Source: Longimicrobium sp.
GTDB lineage: Bacteria; Gemmatimonadota; Gemmatimonadetes; Longimicrobiales; Longimicrobiaceae
Assembly: GCA_030446945.1 (NCBI GenBank)
Contig: JAUJMI010000050.1
Coordinates: forward strand, 4,475 to 13,071
Direction: 5' to 3'
DNA length: 8,597 nucleotides
Below, one piece after another: positions 1 through 6,516 of the stretch; position 1 is the stretch's first letter; each line of letters starts with the position of its first letter. The translations under genes were made by a program, and so were the position numbers. Below the pieces are notes generated by a model. The model was not told the DNA's origin and made no database searches. It saw only the letters and a list, made by a program, of their open reading frames with translations.

Positions 1-410
1 TGCGCCCCCTGCTGCGCGACCTCTTCGAGGACGTCGTGCTGACCAGCGTGCGCGCCGGCGAGGCACGCGCGGAGCCCACGGGCACCGGCCAGTACCGCGT
101 CACCCTCCAGGTCACCGCCACCAAGGTCCGCGCCGACAGCATCGGCCGCGAAACGGAGATCCCGATGAACGATCTGGTCGAGATCGGCGTCTTCGCGGGT
201 CCGCAAAAGGACGGCACCCCCGGCGAGCCGCTCTACCTCCGCCGGCACCGCATCCGGGGCGGCCCGCAGACCATCACCGTCACCGTTCCCCGCGCCCCCA
301 CCCGCGCCGGCATCGACCCCTACCGCAAGCTCATCGGCCGCGACGCGGGCGACAACGTGGTGGAGGTGAAGCAGTCCGCCGCGACCGCTGTGTCGCGCGC
401 GGGCGGGTGA
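1..410 (+). CDS. C-terminal end of a probable ABC-2 permease / M1 aminopeptidase fusion protein (5' truncated by window)
   Basis: The reading frame is open from base 3 to the TGA at 408-410, giving 135 visible residues. The true start lies upstream of the window; the GTG at 36 is internal and should not be used. The visible part is a beta-rich C-terminal domain. It has an LLRDLFEDVVL opening, then KVRADSIGRETEIPMNDLVEIGVF, then LYLRRHRIRGG and a VTVPRAPTRAGIDPYRKLIGR close, with DNVVEV near the end. This layout (charged beta strands, 'ET-P--D---IGVF', 'AGIDPY-KLI-R--DDN') is what I know from the C-terminal tail of large proteins joining ABC-2 type permease helices to an M1 (gluzincin) metallopeptidase domain. 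In those proteins it follows the HExxH-containing peptidase domain. Neither the helices nor the zinc site is visible here, so the assignment rests on tail resemblance alone. The next gene starts 7 bases downstream, suggesting co-transcription. Confidence 0.7.
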   Translation, partial: RPLLRDLFEDVVLTSVRAGEARAEPTGTGQYRVTLQVTATKVRADSIGRETEIPMNDLVEIGVFAGPQKDGTPGEPLYLRRHRIRGGPQTITVTVPRAPTRAGIDPYRKLIGRDAGDNVVEVKQSAATAVSRAGG

Positions 411-417
411 GCGCCGC

Positions 418-1416
418 ATGCAACTACGCTCGAGACCACCCGTGAACCGGACCGCTGCCCTGCTCCTGCTCTCGCTCGCCGGCTGCGTGAGGCCCGGCGG
501 CGTCGGGCCGAACCCTGCGGGCGAAGGCTACGTCGCGGGTGCCGACTCGGCTGCGCTGTACTTCCGCGCGTTCGGCGGAGGGCCGGACACGGTGGTGGTG
601 GTGCACGGGTTCCAGGGCAACAACCAGAACTATCTGGCGCCCGATCTCCTCGCGCTCGCCCGGGGCCGAACCCTGCTGTTCTACGACCAGCGCGGGGGCG
701 GACTCTCGTCGCCCGTGTCGGATCCCGCACAGCTCGGCATCGAGGCGCACGTGCGCGATCTGGAGGCGCTGCGGCGGAACCTCGGAATTCAGCGCCTTTC
801 TCTTTTGGCGCATTCCGGGGGAGCAGCGATCGCGGCCCGGTATGCCGCGGATTACCCGGACCGCACCGCGCGTCTGGTGCTCGTCGCGCCCCCGCCGCCG
901 GTACGAGAGCCGTTCTCCGCCCAGACGATGCGCGTCTTCCTCCCCCGCCTGGACAGCGCCTCCTGGGCACGCGCGAACGCTCTCCAGGCGTCTCTGCCCG
1001 CCACCCGGGACCCCGCGGGCGCGTGCCGCGAGATCATGCGAACGGTGCTTCCCCGCGCCTACTTCGCCCGCCCCGCACACGCGGAGCGCATGCGAGGTGA
1101 CTTCTGTGCATCTTCGCCGGAGAAACTCCGAACACAGCCGCAACGCACTGCGGCCTTTCAGCGATCGCTCCCGGCGGATTGGCGCCCCAGCCTGCGCGTG
1201 CTCCGTCTCCCGGTCCTTGTCATCCACGGCGCGCACGACGCCATCCCGGTAGCGGCGTCACGCGCCTGGGTGCAGGCGCTTCCGGATGCGCGGCTGCTCG
1301 TGCTTCCCGGCTCGGACCATCTGCCGTGGGTGGACCAGCCGGACCAGTTCATGGCGGCCGTCGACCGGTTCTTTCGCGGCGAGTGGCCGAACGGTGCTCA
1401 CGGCGAGCCCCGCTAA
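418..1416 (+). CDS. Alpha/beta hydrolase, predicted lipoprotein (S33/proline iminopeptidase-like)
   Basis: A 332-residue protein. Residues 11-23 form a short hydrophobic stretch ending in the lipobox L-A-G-C (Cys23), so a lipid-anchored envelope or periplasmic enzyme is predicted. The hydrolase fold follows: VVVVHGFQGN (59-68, oxyanion-hole HG), FYDQRGGGLSSP (88-99, recalling the DQRG-G-S motif of proline iminopeptidase-like hydrolases), and the nucleophile elbow LLAHSGGA (129-136, Ser133). A cap-like insertion spans about 160-255. IHGAHD carries the acid Asp274 and GSDHLPW the His301, so the Ser-Asp-His triad is intact. The elbow is A-H-S-G-G rather than the usual G-x-S-x-G. The ATG at 418 lies 7 bases after the previous stop without an obvious ribosome binding site. 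A GTG at 442 would give a shorter, more typical lipoprotein signal (N-R-T-A-A-L-L). The substrate cannot be told from sequence; peptidase, esterase and haloalkane-type activities are all possible. Confidence 0.88.
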   Translation: MQLRSRPPVNRTAALLLLSLAGCVRPGGVGPNPAGEGYVAGADSAALYFRAFGGGPDTVVVVHGFQGNNQNYLAPDLLALARGRTLLFYDQRGGGLSSPVSDPAQLGIEAHVRDLEALRRNLGIQRLSLLAHSGGAAIAARYAADYPDRTARLVLVAPPPPVREPFSAQTMRVFLPRLDSASWARANALQASLPATRDPAGACREIMRTVLPRAYFARPAHAERMRGDFCASSPEKLRTQPQRTAAFQRSLPADWRPSLRVLRLPVLVIHGAHDAIPVAASRAWVQALPDARLLVLPGSDHLPWVDQPDQFMAAVDRFFRGEWPNGAHGEPR

Positions 1417-1485
1417 CCCGTCCCCTTGATCTCTGCGGGCCTGCCGAGCTCCTCCTGCCCCGGACCTCCTACCGCCACTTAGCAC

Positions 1486-2232
1486 ATGCTGGAATCCGCG
1501 GTGATCCGCAAAGTGGACGCGTACTGGGGCAGCCATCTCGGCTGCACCCCGGCGCAGCTCCATGCGGAGGAGCCGGTGCTGCTGTGCCACGCGGCCGAGC
1601 TGGCTGATTATTGGGGCGCCTACATCATGCAGTTCACCGGCGCGGCACCCGTGATCTCGCTGCCCCCTGCCTGCGTCGCCACCACCGGTCCGCGGCTCGC
1701 GGCGGCGGCGCGGGAGAGCCTGGCCGCCGACGGACGATGGAGCGAGATCCTCGGCTCTCTCCTGGACCGGACGGTGGGCCCGGCGTGGATCGGCTACGCC
1801 TCCAAGGAGACGCTCCGACGCGTCGCTGCGGACGTGGAAACGCGGCTGCTCACGTCGGCCGATGCTCCGCACGTGGAGCGCCTCGTCCGCGCGGCTTCGG
1901 CGGCCGACTGGGAAAACGTCGCCAGCCTCGCCCGCGCAGAAGTGTCCGTGGGAGCTTTCGCTGATGCCGATCTCGCGGCCATCGCCGGATACCAGGTCTG
2001 GGGCGGGAGCATCGCCCACCTCGCCGTGCTCACGCACCCGGCACACCGTGGACGCGCCCTCGGCCGAGCCGTGGGCAGCGCCGTTGCCGCGGTGGCGCTG
2101 GAGCGGGGGCTGGTACCGCAGTATCGTTCGCTGATGGCCAACCGGGCGTCGCTGGTCGTCGCCGCCGCGCTGGGGTTCGAGGGCTACGCCAGGAGCCTGG
2201 CCCTGCGCTTCACCCGCTCGCCCGGCGCCTGA
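1486..2232 (+). CDS. GNAT-family N-acetyltransferase
   Basis: A 248-residue protein with an acetyl-CoA-binding GNAT fold in its C-terminal half. Motif A runs from IAHLAVLTHPAHRGRALG (176-193); R188-G-R-A-L-G193 matches the Q/R-x-x-G-x-G/A pyrophosphate-binding loop and is followed by a long helix. The region SLMANRASLVVAAALGFEGY (215-234) matches motif B (N-x-x-S--v-x--LGF--Y). The N-terminal half (VDAYWGSHLGC at 10-20, then an Ala-rich region to about 120) is typical of longer GNAT proteins with an added N-terminal domain. It probably moves an acetyl group from acetyl-CoA to an amine in the cytoplasm; the acceptor is unknown. An in-frame TAG at 1480-1482, two codons before the ATG, rules out an earlier start. 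No clear Shine-Dalgarno is visible. The next gene starts 6 bases after its stop, so the two are probably translated from one message. Confidence 0.85.
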   Translation: MLESAVIRKVDAYWGSHLGCTPAQLHAEEPVLLCHAAELADYWGAYIMQFTGAAPVISLPPACVATTGPRLAAAARESLAADGRWSEILGSLLDRTVGPAWIGYASKETLRRVAADVETRLLTSADAPHVERLVRAASAADWENVASLARAEVSVGAFADADLAAIAGYQVWGGSIAHLAVLTHPAHRGRALGRAVGSAVAAVALERGLVPQYRSLMANRASLVVAAALGFEGYARSLALRFTRSPGA

Positions 2233-2238
2233 CGATGG

Positions 2239-2745
2239 ATGAATGCGAACGGCGCACGCGGAGAAAGACTCGTGCACCCAGGTGACCGCCTGCTCGTTGT
2301 CGGCGGGTCGCTCACGGGTGTCGCGACCCTGCTGCACGTCGCGATCATCCTCGGCGGCCCCGACTGGTATCGCTTCTTTGGAGCGGGCGAACACATAGCG
2401 CGGCTCGCCGCTCGCGGTTCCATCTACCCGGCCGTCGTCACCGCCTGCATCGCCGCTATGCTGGGCGCGTGGGCGCTCTACGCGTTCTCGGGTGCGGGTG
2501 TGATCCGCCGCCTTCCCTTCCTGCGCCTCGCTCTCACGCTCATCGCCGCGGTGTACCTGGCCCGCGGCATCCTCGGCGTTCCCGTCGTCCTATTCGTGGA
2601 CGACCCGTACGCGAATCAGTTGAAAGCGAAGATGACCTTCATGGTGGTCAGCTCCGGGATCTGCCTCGTGCTGGGCCTCTGCTACGCCGTCGGAGCAACG
2701 CGGATCTGGCGGATGTCCTCTAAGACCCTGGACCAGGGGGGGTAG
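2239..2745 (+). CDS. Conserved hypothetical four-helix inner-membrane protein
   Basis: A 168-residue protein with four predicted transmembrane segments: about 18-38, 62-84, 92-118 and 131-153. Between helices 1 and 2 lies a motif-like stretch GGPDWYRFFGAGEHIARLA (39-57). Helix 2 ends in WALYAFSGAGVIRRLP (78-93), and helix 3 is followed by a small loop FVDDPYANQ (119-127). I recall small uncharacterised membrane proteins carrying the 'GxPxYRxxGAGE' and 'ALYALSGAGxIRRLP' signatures in several proteobacteria, but I know of no function. There are no catalytic or transporter motifs. The ATG at 2239 is 6 bases past the acetyltransferase stop, favouring translational coupling; a GTG at 2272 is an alternative that removes the charged N-terminus. 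An inverted repeat spans its stop codon. Confidence 0.8.
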   Translation: MNANGARGERLVHPGDRLLVVGGSLTGVATLLHVAIILGGPDWYRFFGAGEHIARLAARGSIYPAVVTACIAAMLGAWALYAFSGAGVIRRLPFLRLALTLIAAVYLARGILGVPVVLFVDDPYANQLKAKMTFMVVSSGICLVLGLCYAVGATRIWRMSSKTLDQGG

Positions 2746-2758
2746 AGGTCTGGTCCGG
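2728..2758 (+). repeat. Inverted repeat over the end of the membrane-protein gene, possible weak terminator
   Basis: GGACCAG (2730-2736) and CTGGTCC (2750-2756) are perfect inverted copies. One more C-G pair and a T-G wobble extend the outer stem to 2728-2758, around a 13-base G-rich loop that contains the TAG stop. A competing stem, AGACC (2723-2727) with GGTCT (2747-2751), shares bases with it. No T-run follows, so it is not a canonical rho-independent terminator. It could slow or protect the transcript end, or be chance in GC-rich DNA. Confidence 0.35.
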
Positions 2759-2877
2759 AGAGTGCGCGCCGCATCACGTGAGGTAACTTGAAGCCCGGAA
2801 TCTGATCAGCTTTCATTTGACCAGGCCGCGCAGCCCTGAGCCTTCACCTTCGCTTGCATCTGTGGCACATTCGGGGG

Positions 2878-3156
2878 ATGGATAAAGAACGAAGCCGGAA
2901 ACTGATCGCCCGAGTCGATTCGGTGCTTTGGGAGGTGTGGGATCCGATCGGCGTCAACGACGCCCCAGAGGCGCGCGACGAGTACACGAGATACGCACCA
3001 AGCGTTGCAGAGATGCTCCGCTCCGGTGCATCCGACGCGGAGATCCAAAGTCATCTCGCGCGGATCATCCTCTTCCACATGGGACTCCCGTGGGTGGATC
3101 CGGCCCGAGCTCGACGCACGCTCGCAGCGCTGCGTGAGATCCCATTCGCATCTTAG
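2878..3156 (+). CDS. Small hypothetical protein, DUF1871/YugE-like
   Basis: A 92-residue soluble protein from the ATG at 2878. A TTG at 2854 would add eight residues, but the start beginning MDKERSRKLI fits better as a helix start and ATG is preferred. It is mostly helical, with a central motif WDPIGVND (21-28) followed by ARDEYTRYAPSVAEML (32-47), ASDAEIQSHLARI (51-63) and HMGL (67-70). The combination 'W-DPIG-ND-PEA-DEY--Y', an amphipathic helix and a final 'MGL' is a pattern I associate with small uncharacterised bacterial proteins related to DUF1871 (Bacillus YugE). No enzymatic residues stand out and no function is known. It sits alone after a 132-base gap in which I find no convincing promoter (a TTGACC at 2817-2822 lacks a -10 partner). 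A purine-rich ATTCGGGGG directly precedes the ATG but is too close for an ideal ribosome binding site. Confidence 0.7.
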   Translation: MDKERSRKLIARVDSVLWEVWDPIGVNDAPEARDEYTRYAPSVAEMLRSGASDAEIQSHLARIILFHMGLPWVDPARARRTLAALREIPFAS

Positions 3157-3167
3157 CTGAGCCTTCT

Positions 3168-3245
3168 ATGGACATGCTAGAGATCCGCCGCGCGACGGCC
3201 GATGACATCCCCCATACGCGGGAGTTCTACGGCATCGTCGTCTGG
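3168..3245 (+). pseudogene. Truncated N-terminal fragment resembling a GNAT acetyltransferase
   Basis: An ATG at 3168 (or 3174) opens a frame whose first residues, LEIRRATADDIPHTREFY, are a textbook GNAT N-terminus (beta 1 'I-R-A-T-x-x-D', then helix 1). After about residue 25 the resemblance stops. The frame continues into Pro/Arg-rich sequence and then runs antisense through the 3' end of leuB to a stop at 3564-3566. No acetyl-CoA motif A follows in any frame before leuB. I read this as the stump of a deleted acetyltransferase gene, with the breakpoint near 3240-3250. It starts 11 bases after the preceding small gene. The right end is approximate, and chance resemblance of about 20 residues cannot be fully excluded. 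Confidence 0.5.
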
Positions 3246-3266
3246 CGCCGCAGCCTGCTGATGACG

Positions 3267-3300
3267 AGAACGGCTGAGGACTGTAGTCCCCGGCCGTTTC
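3267..3300. terminator. Hairpin between convergent gene sets, possible bidirectional terminator
   Basis: CGGCTGAGGACT (3271-3282) pairs with AGTCCCCGGCCG (3285-3296), with one A-C mismatch and one G-U wobble. The loop is effectively TGTA. AA before and TT after extend the stem to 3269-3298. Reading plus, the stem is followed by TTTC; reading minus, by TTCTC, so the U-tract is short both ways. It lies about 65 bases beyond the leuB stop on the minus strand and just beyond the GNAT stump on the plus strand, where transcription from both sides would need to end. Confidence 0.45.
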
Positions 3301-3360
3301 GATACAACGCCCCTCAAACCGGAACATCAGGGCGCGGCGAAGTCACCGCCCCCATCCATG

Positions 3361-4482
3361 TTACACCACCCGAGCGTCCTCCCGCGCGCCCACGAGCGCC
3401 TCCGCCACCGCGCGCCCCATTTCCTCGGTGCGCACCCAGGGCTGGCCGGGCTCGGCGAGGTCGCGGGTGCGGAGGCCGCGGGCGAGGACGTGGTCCACGG
3501 CGGCTTCCAGGGCGGAGGCTTCGGCGGGGAGGGCGAGGGAGTGGCGCAGGAGGAGGGCGGCGCTGAGGATGGTGCCGAGCGGGTTCGCGACGCCCTGGCG
3601 CGCGATGTCCGGCGCCGAGCCGTGGATGGGCTCGTAGAGGCCGGGCTGCGTGACGGCGCCCGGACGCGGGGCGCCCAGCGAGGCGGAGGGGAGCACGCCC
3701 ATGGAGCCGGCGAGCATCGACGCCTCGTCGGTCAGGATGTCGCCGAACATGTTCTCGGTAACGATCACGTCGAAGTCGCCGGGGCGGCGCAGCAGGTGCA
3801 TGGCGCAGGCGTCCACCAGCATGTGCTCCAGCGCCACGTCCGGGAACTCCTCCGCCAACACGCGCGACGCGACCGCGCGCCACAGGCGCGAGGTCTCCAG
3901 CACGTTCGCCTTGTCCACCGAGGTGAGCCGCCCGCGCCGCGCCCGCGCGAAAGCCGCCGCCGCGCGCACCACCCGCTCCACCTCCAGCGTCTCGTACGCG
4001 CACAGATCGGTGGCGCGCTCGCTGCCGTCGTCCCGCTTCTCGCGCGACTTGTCGCCGAAGTAGATGCCGCCGGTGAGCTCGCGCACCACCAGCAGGTCGA
4101 CGCCGCGCAGCAGCTCCGGGCGCAGCGGGGAGGCGCCGATCAGCGCCTCGCGCACGGCGACGGGGCGCAGGTTGGCGAAGAGGCCGAGGGCGCGGCGCAG
4201 GCCCAGGAGCCCCTGCTCGGGGCGCACCTTGGCCTGCGGATCGTCCCACTTGGGACCGCCGACGGCGCCGAGGAGCACCACGTCGGCCTCGCGGCAGAGG
4301 GCGAGCGTGTCGTCGGGGAGGGGGCTGCCGGTGGCGTCGATGGCGCAGCCGCCGACGAGCGCCTCTCGGAACTCGAAGCGGTGGCCCCACCGCTCCGCCA
4401 CCGCCCGCAGCACCCTCACCCCTTCCGCCGCCACCTCCGGCCCGATCCCGTCCCCGGCGAGTACCGCGATCGTCGCGTCCAT
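3361..4482 (-). CDS. leuB: 3-isopropylmalate dehydrogenase
   Basis: A 373-residue enzyme that oxidises and decarboxylates (2R,3S)-3-isopropylmalate to 2-ketoisocaproate with NAD+ and Mg2+/Mn2+; cytoplasmic, usually a homodimer. Family landmarks are in order: [12 protein letters not shown] (6-17), VGGPKWD (74-80), [16 protein letters not shown] (92-107; substrate arginines equivalent to R96 and R106), [12 protein letters not shown] (132-143; R134 and Tyr141), SVDKANVL (188-195; catalytic Lys191), VDACAMHL (223-230; metal Asp224), [13 protein letters not shown] (245-257; Asp248 and Asp252) and the NAD-binding [15 protein letters not shown] (287-301). Length is normal (about 350-375). The ATG at 4482-4480 is chosen because it begins the conserved first strand and sits one base after the leuD stop (TGAGATG); a longer in-frame extension to 4536 would lie inside leuD and lacks conservation. 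It is the last gene of the leu operon. The retained arginines and the LTGGIYFG segment favour isopropylmalate over isocitrate or tartrate relatives. Confidence 0.97.
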   Translation of the reverse strand: MDATIAVLAGDGIGPEVAAEGVRVLRAVAERWGHRFEFREALVGGCAIDATGSPLPDDTLALCREADVVLLGAVGGPKWDDPQAKVRPEQGLLGLRRALGLFANLRPVAVREALIGASPLRPELLRGVDLLVVRELTGGIYFGDKSREKRDDGSERATDLCAYETLEVERVVRAAAAFARARRGRLTSVDKANVLETSRLWRAVASRVLAEEFPDVALEHMLVDACAMHLLRRPGDFDVIVTENMFGDILTDEASMLAGSMGVLPSASLGAPRPGAVTQPGLYEPIHGSAPDIARQGVANPLGTILSAALLLRHSLALPAEASALEAAVDHVLARGLRTRDLAEPGQPWVRTEEMGRAVAEALVGAREDARVV

Positions 4483-4483
4483 C

Positions 4484-5095
4484 TCAGGCACCCAGCGTGG
4501 CGACGCGGGCGGGATGCTCCGCCTCGTAGCGGTCAATCTCCGGTCCCACTCCGACGAGAAACCCGAGCTGGTCCACGCCGTTCAGCAGGCAGTGCTTGGC
4601 GAAGGGCTCGATGGGGAACGTCACGCTTCCGCCATCGGGAAGCACGACCGTCTGGCTGGCGAGGTCGACGGTGACCTCGCCGCCCTCCGCGGCGAGCGCC
4701 ATGAGGCGGCGGTGCGCGGCCTCGTCGACCGCGATGGGGAGTAGGCCGTTCTTGAGCGAGTTGTTGCGGAAGATGTCGGCGAAGAAGGTGCTGATCACCG
4801 CCCGGAATCCGAAGCCGGCCAGCGCCCACGGCGCATGCTCGCGCGACGAGCCGCAGCCGAAGTTGTCACCCGCCACCAGCACCCGCGCGCCGCGCGCCTC
4901 GGGGCGGTTGAGGATGAAGCCGGGATCCGGAGCGCCGTCGGGCCCGTAGCGCCAGTCGGCGAACAGGGCGTCGCCCAGGCCGGCCTTGTCGGTGACCTTG
5001 AGGAAGCGGGCGGGGATGATCTGGTCGGTGTCCACGTTCTCCACCGGCAGCGCCACCATGCGCGAGGTGAAGGCGCGGATCGGCTCGATGGTCAT
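4484..5095 (-). CDS. leuD: 3-isopropylmalate dehydratase small subunit
   Basis: A 203-residue swivel-domain subunit. With LeuC it converts 2-isopropylmalate to 3-isopropylmalate through dehydration and rehydration. Conserved blocks: [14 protein letters not shown] (19-32), [17 protein letters not shown] (76-92, substrate-binding loop), [16 protein letters not shown] (105-120) and [16 protein letters not shown] (165-180). Length equals the usual bacterial LeuD (about 200) rather than the shorter archaeal type (about 165). The ATG at 5095-5093 overlaps the leuC stop as ATGA, a standard coupled start. The frame stays open upstream to 5281 only because it shadows leuC. A GGGAG at 5107-5111, 11 bases before the ATG, may aid initiation. 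Confidence 0.97.
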   Translation of the reverse strand: MTIEPIRAFTSRMVALPVENVDTDQIIPARFLKVTDKAGLGDALFADWRYGPDGAPDPGFILNRPEARGARVLVAGDNFGCGSSREHAPWALAGFGFRAVISTFFADIFRNNSLKNGLLPIAVDEAAHRRLMALAAEGGEVTVDLASQTVVLPDGGSVTFPIEPFAKHCLLNGVDQLGFLVGVGPEIDRYEAEHPARVATLGA

Positions 5096-6516
5096 GGCTG
5101 CACGAACTCCCGCGCGTCGGCGATCACTCCGCGCACGGCGGTGGCCGCGGCGGTGAGGGGGGATGCCAGAAAGGTGCGCCCGCCCTTCCCCTGCCGCCCC
5201 TCGAAGTTGCGGTTGCTGGTGCTGACGGCGTACTCGCCGGGCGCCAGCTGGTCGCCGTTCATGGCGATGCACATGGAGCACCCCGACTCGCGCCAGTCGG
5301 CGCCGGCGTCGCGGAAGACGCGGTCCAACCCCTCAGCCTCGGCCTGCTGCTTCACCTGCTGCGAGCCGGGCACCACCAGCATGCGCACCCCGGGCGCCAC
5401 CCGCTGCCCGCGCATCACGCCCGCCGCCGCGCGCAGGTCGGAGATGCGCGAGTTTGTGCAGCTTCCCAGGAAGACCACGTCCACTTTGCGGCCCAGCAGC
5501 GGCTCGCCCGCGGTCAAGTCCATGTAGCGCAGCGCTTTCTCCAACGTGCTGCGCTGGCCGGGATCGTCCACGTGGCGCGGATCGGGGACGCGGTCGTCGA
5601 TGCGCATCCCCATCCCCGGGTGCGTGCCGTAGGTGATCATCGGCGCGAGCTCGTCCGCGTGCAGGGTGACGGTGCGGTCGTACTCGGCGCCCTCGTCGGT
5701 GGGAAGGGCGCGCCAGGCGGCCACCGCGCGCTCCCACGACTCGCCCCGGGGCGCGAAGGGCCGGCCGGCGAGGTACTCGAAGGTGGTGTCGTCGGGGGCG
5801 ACGAGCCCGGCGCGGGCGCCCGCCTCGATGCTCATGTTGCAGACGGTCATGCGCTCTTCCATGGATAGCGCGCGGATCGCCTCGCCCGTGTACTCCACCA
5901 CCGATCCCGTGCCGCCGCCCACGCCGATGCGCGCGATCACCGCCAGGATGATGTCCTTGGCCGAGACGCCGGGGGCCAGCCGCCCGTCCACCCGCACCTC
6001 CATGGTGCGCGCACGGCTCTGGAGCAGGCACTGCGAGGCCAGCACGTGCCCCACCTCCGACGTCCCGATGCCGAAGGCGAGCGCCCCGAATGCGCCGTGC
6101 GTGCTGGTGTGCGAGTCGCCGCAGACGATGGTCATCCCCGGCTGCGTGAGCCCCTGCTCCGGCCCGATCACGTGCACGATCCCCTGCCGCTCGTCGCCCA
6201 GCGCCAGGAGCGGCACGCCAAAGTCGCGGCAGTTCTGCTCCAGCTGCCGCAGCTGCGCCGCCGCCTGCGGATCGGCCACGGGGATGGTGCCGTCGGCCGG
6301 GCGTGGGATGGTCGGCGTGGAGTGGTCCATCGTGGCGATGGTCCGGTCCGGCCGCCTTACTTTCAAGCCGCGCTCGCGCAGCTCGCTGAAGGCTTGCGGC
6401 GACGTGACCTCGTGCACCAGGTGCAGGTCCACGTACAGCACCGCCGGCGTCGACGCTGTCTCGGGTCGGACCAGGTGCTGGTCCCAGATCTTTTGGAAGA
6501 GGGTACGCGGTTCCAT
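5092..6516 (-). CDS. leuC: 3-isopropylmalate dehydratase large subunit
   Basis: A 474-residue aconitase-family [4Fe-4S] subunit that pairs with LeuD for the second step of leucine synthesis. It begins METRT-type ([14 protein letters not shown]), as most bacterial LeuC do. Visible landmarks: MDHSTPT (63-69), [21 protein letters not shown] (131-151), and the three cluster-ligand cysteines Cys353 (GSCTNSR) and Cys413/Cys416 ([10 protein letters not shown]). It closes with [22 protein letters not shown] (432-453). Length is close to the 466 residues of the E. coli protein. The ATG at 6516-6514 overlaps the leuA stop by one base (TGATG) and follows GGGGAG by 4 bases; a GTG at 6528 is open but would add only four unconserved residues. 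No key residue is missing. Confidence 0.97.
   Translation of the reverse strand: MEPRTLFQKIWDQHLVRPETASTPAVLYVDLHLVHEVTSPQAFSELRERGLKVRRPDRTIATMDHSTPTIPRPADGTIPVADPQAAAQLRQLEQNCRDFGVPLLALGDERQGIVHVIGPEQGLTQPGMTIVCGDSHTSTHGAFGALAFGIGTSEVGHVLASQCLLQSRARTMEVRVDGRLAPGVSAKDIILAVIARIGVGGGTGSVVEYTGEAIRALSMEERMTVCNMSIEAGARAGLVAPDDTTFEYLAGRPFAPRGESWERAVAAWRALPTDEGAEYDRTVTLHADELAPMITYGTHPGMGMRIDDRVPDPRHVDDPGQRSTLEKALRYMDLTAGEPLLGRKVDVVFLGSCTNSRISDLRAAAGVMRGQRVAPGVRMLVVPGSQQVKQQAEAEGLDRVFRDAGADWRESGCSMCIAMNGDQLAPGEYAVSTSNRNFEGRQGKGGRTFLASPLTAAATAVRGVIADAREFVQP

Noticed and set aside
1258..2394. 378-residue open frame on the minus strand across the hydrolase and acetyltransferase genes
   Set aside because: It is opposite two genes with clear catalytic motifs and lacks any domain pattern of its own.
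2817..2845. TTGACC as the -35 of a promoter for the small gene at 2878
   Set aside because: At 16 to 18 bases downstream there is only GC-rich sequence (around GCCTTC), with no plausible -10.
3358..4674. 438-residue open frame on the plus strand, opposite leuB and leuD
   Set aside because: It is antisense to well-supported genes, with His/Ala/Gly/Arg-rich composition typical of a high-GC shadow frame and no recognisable domain.
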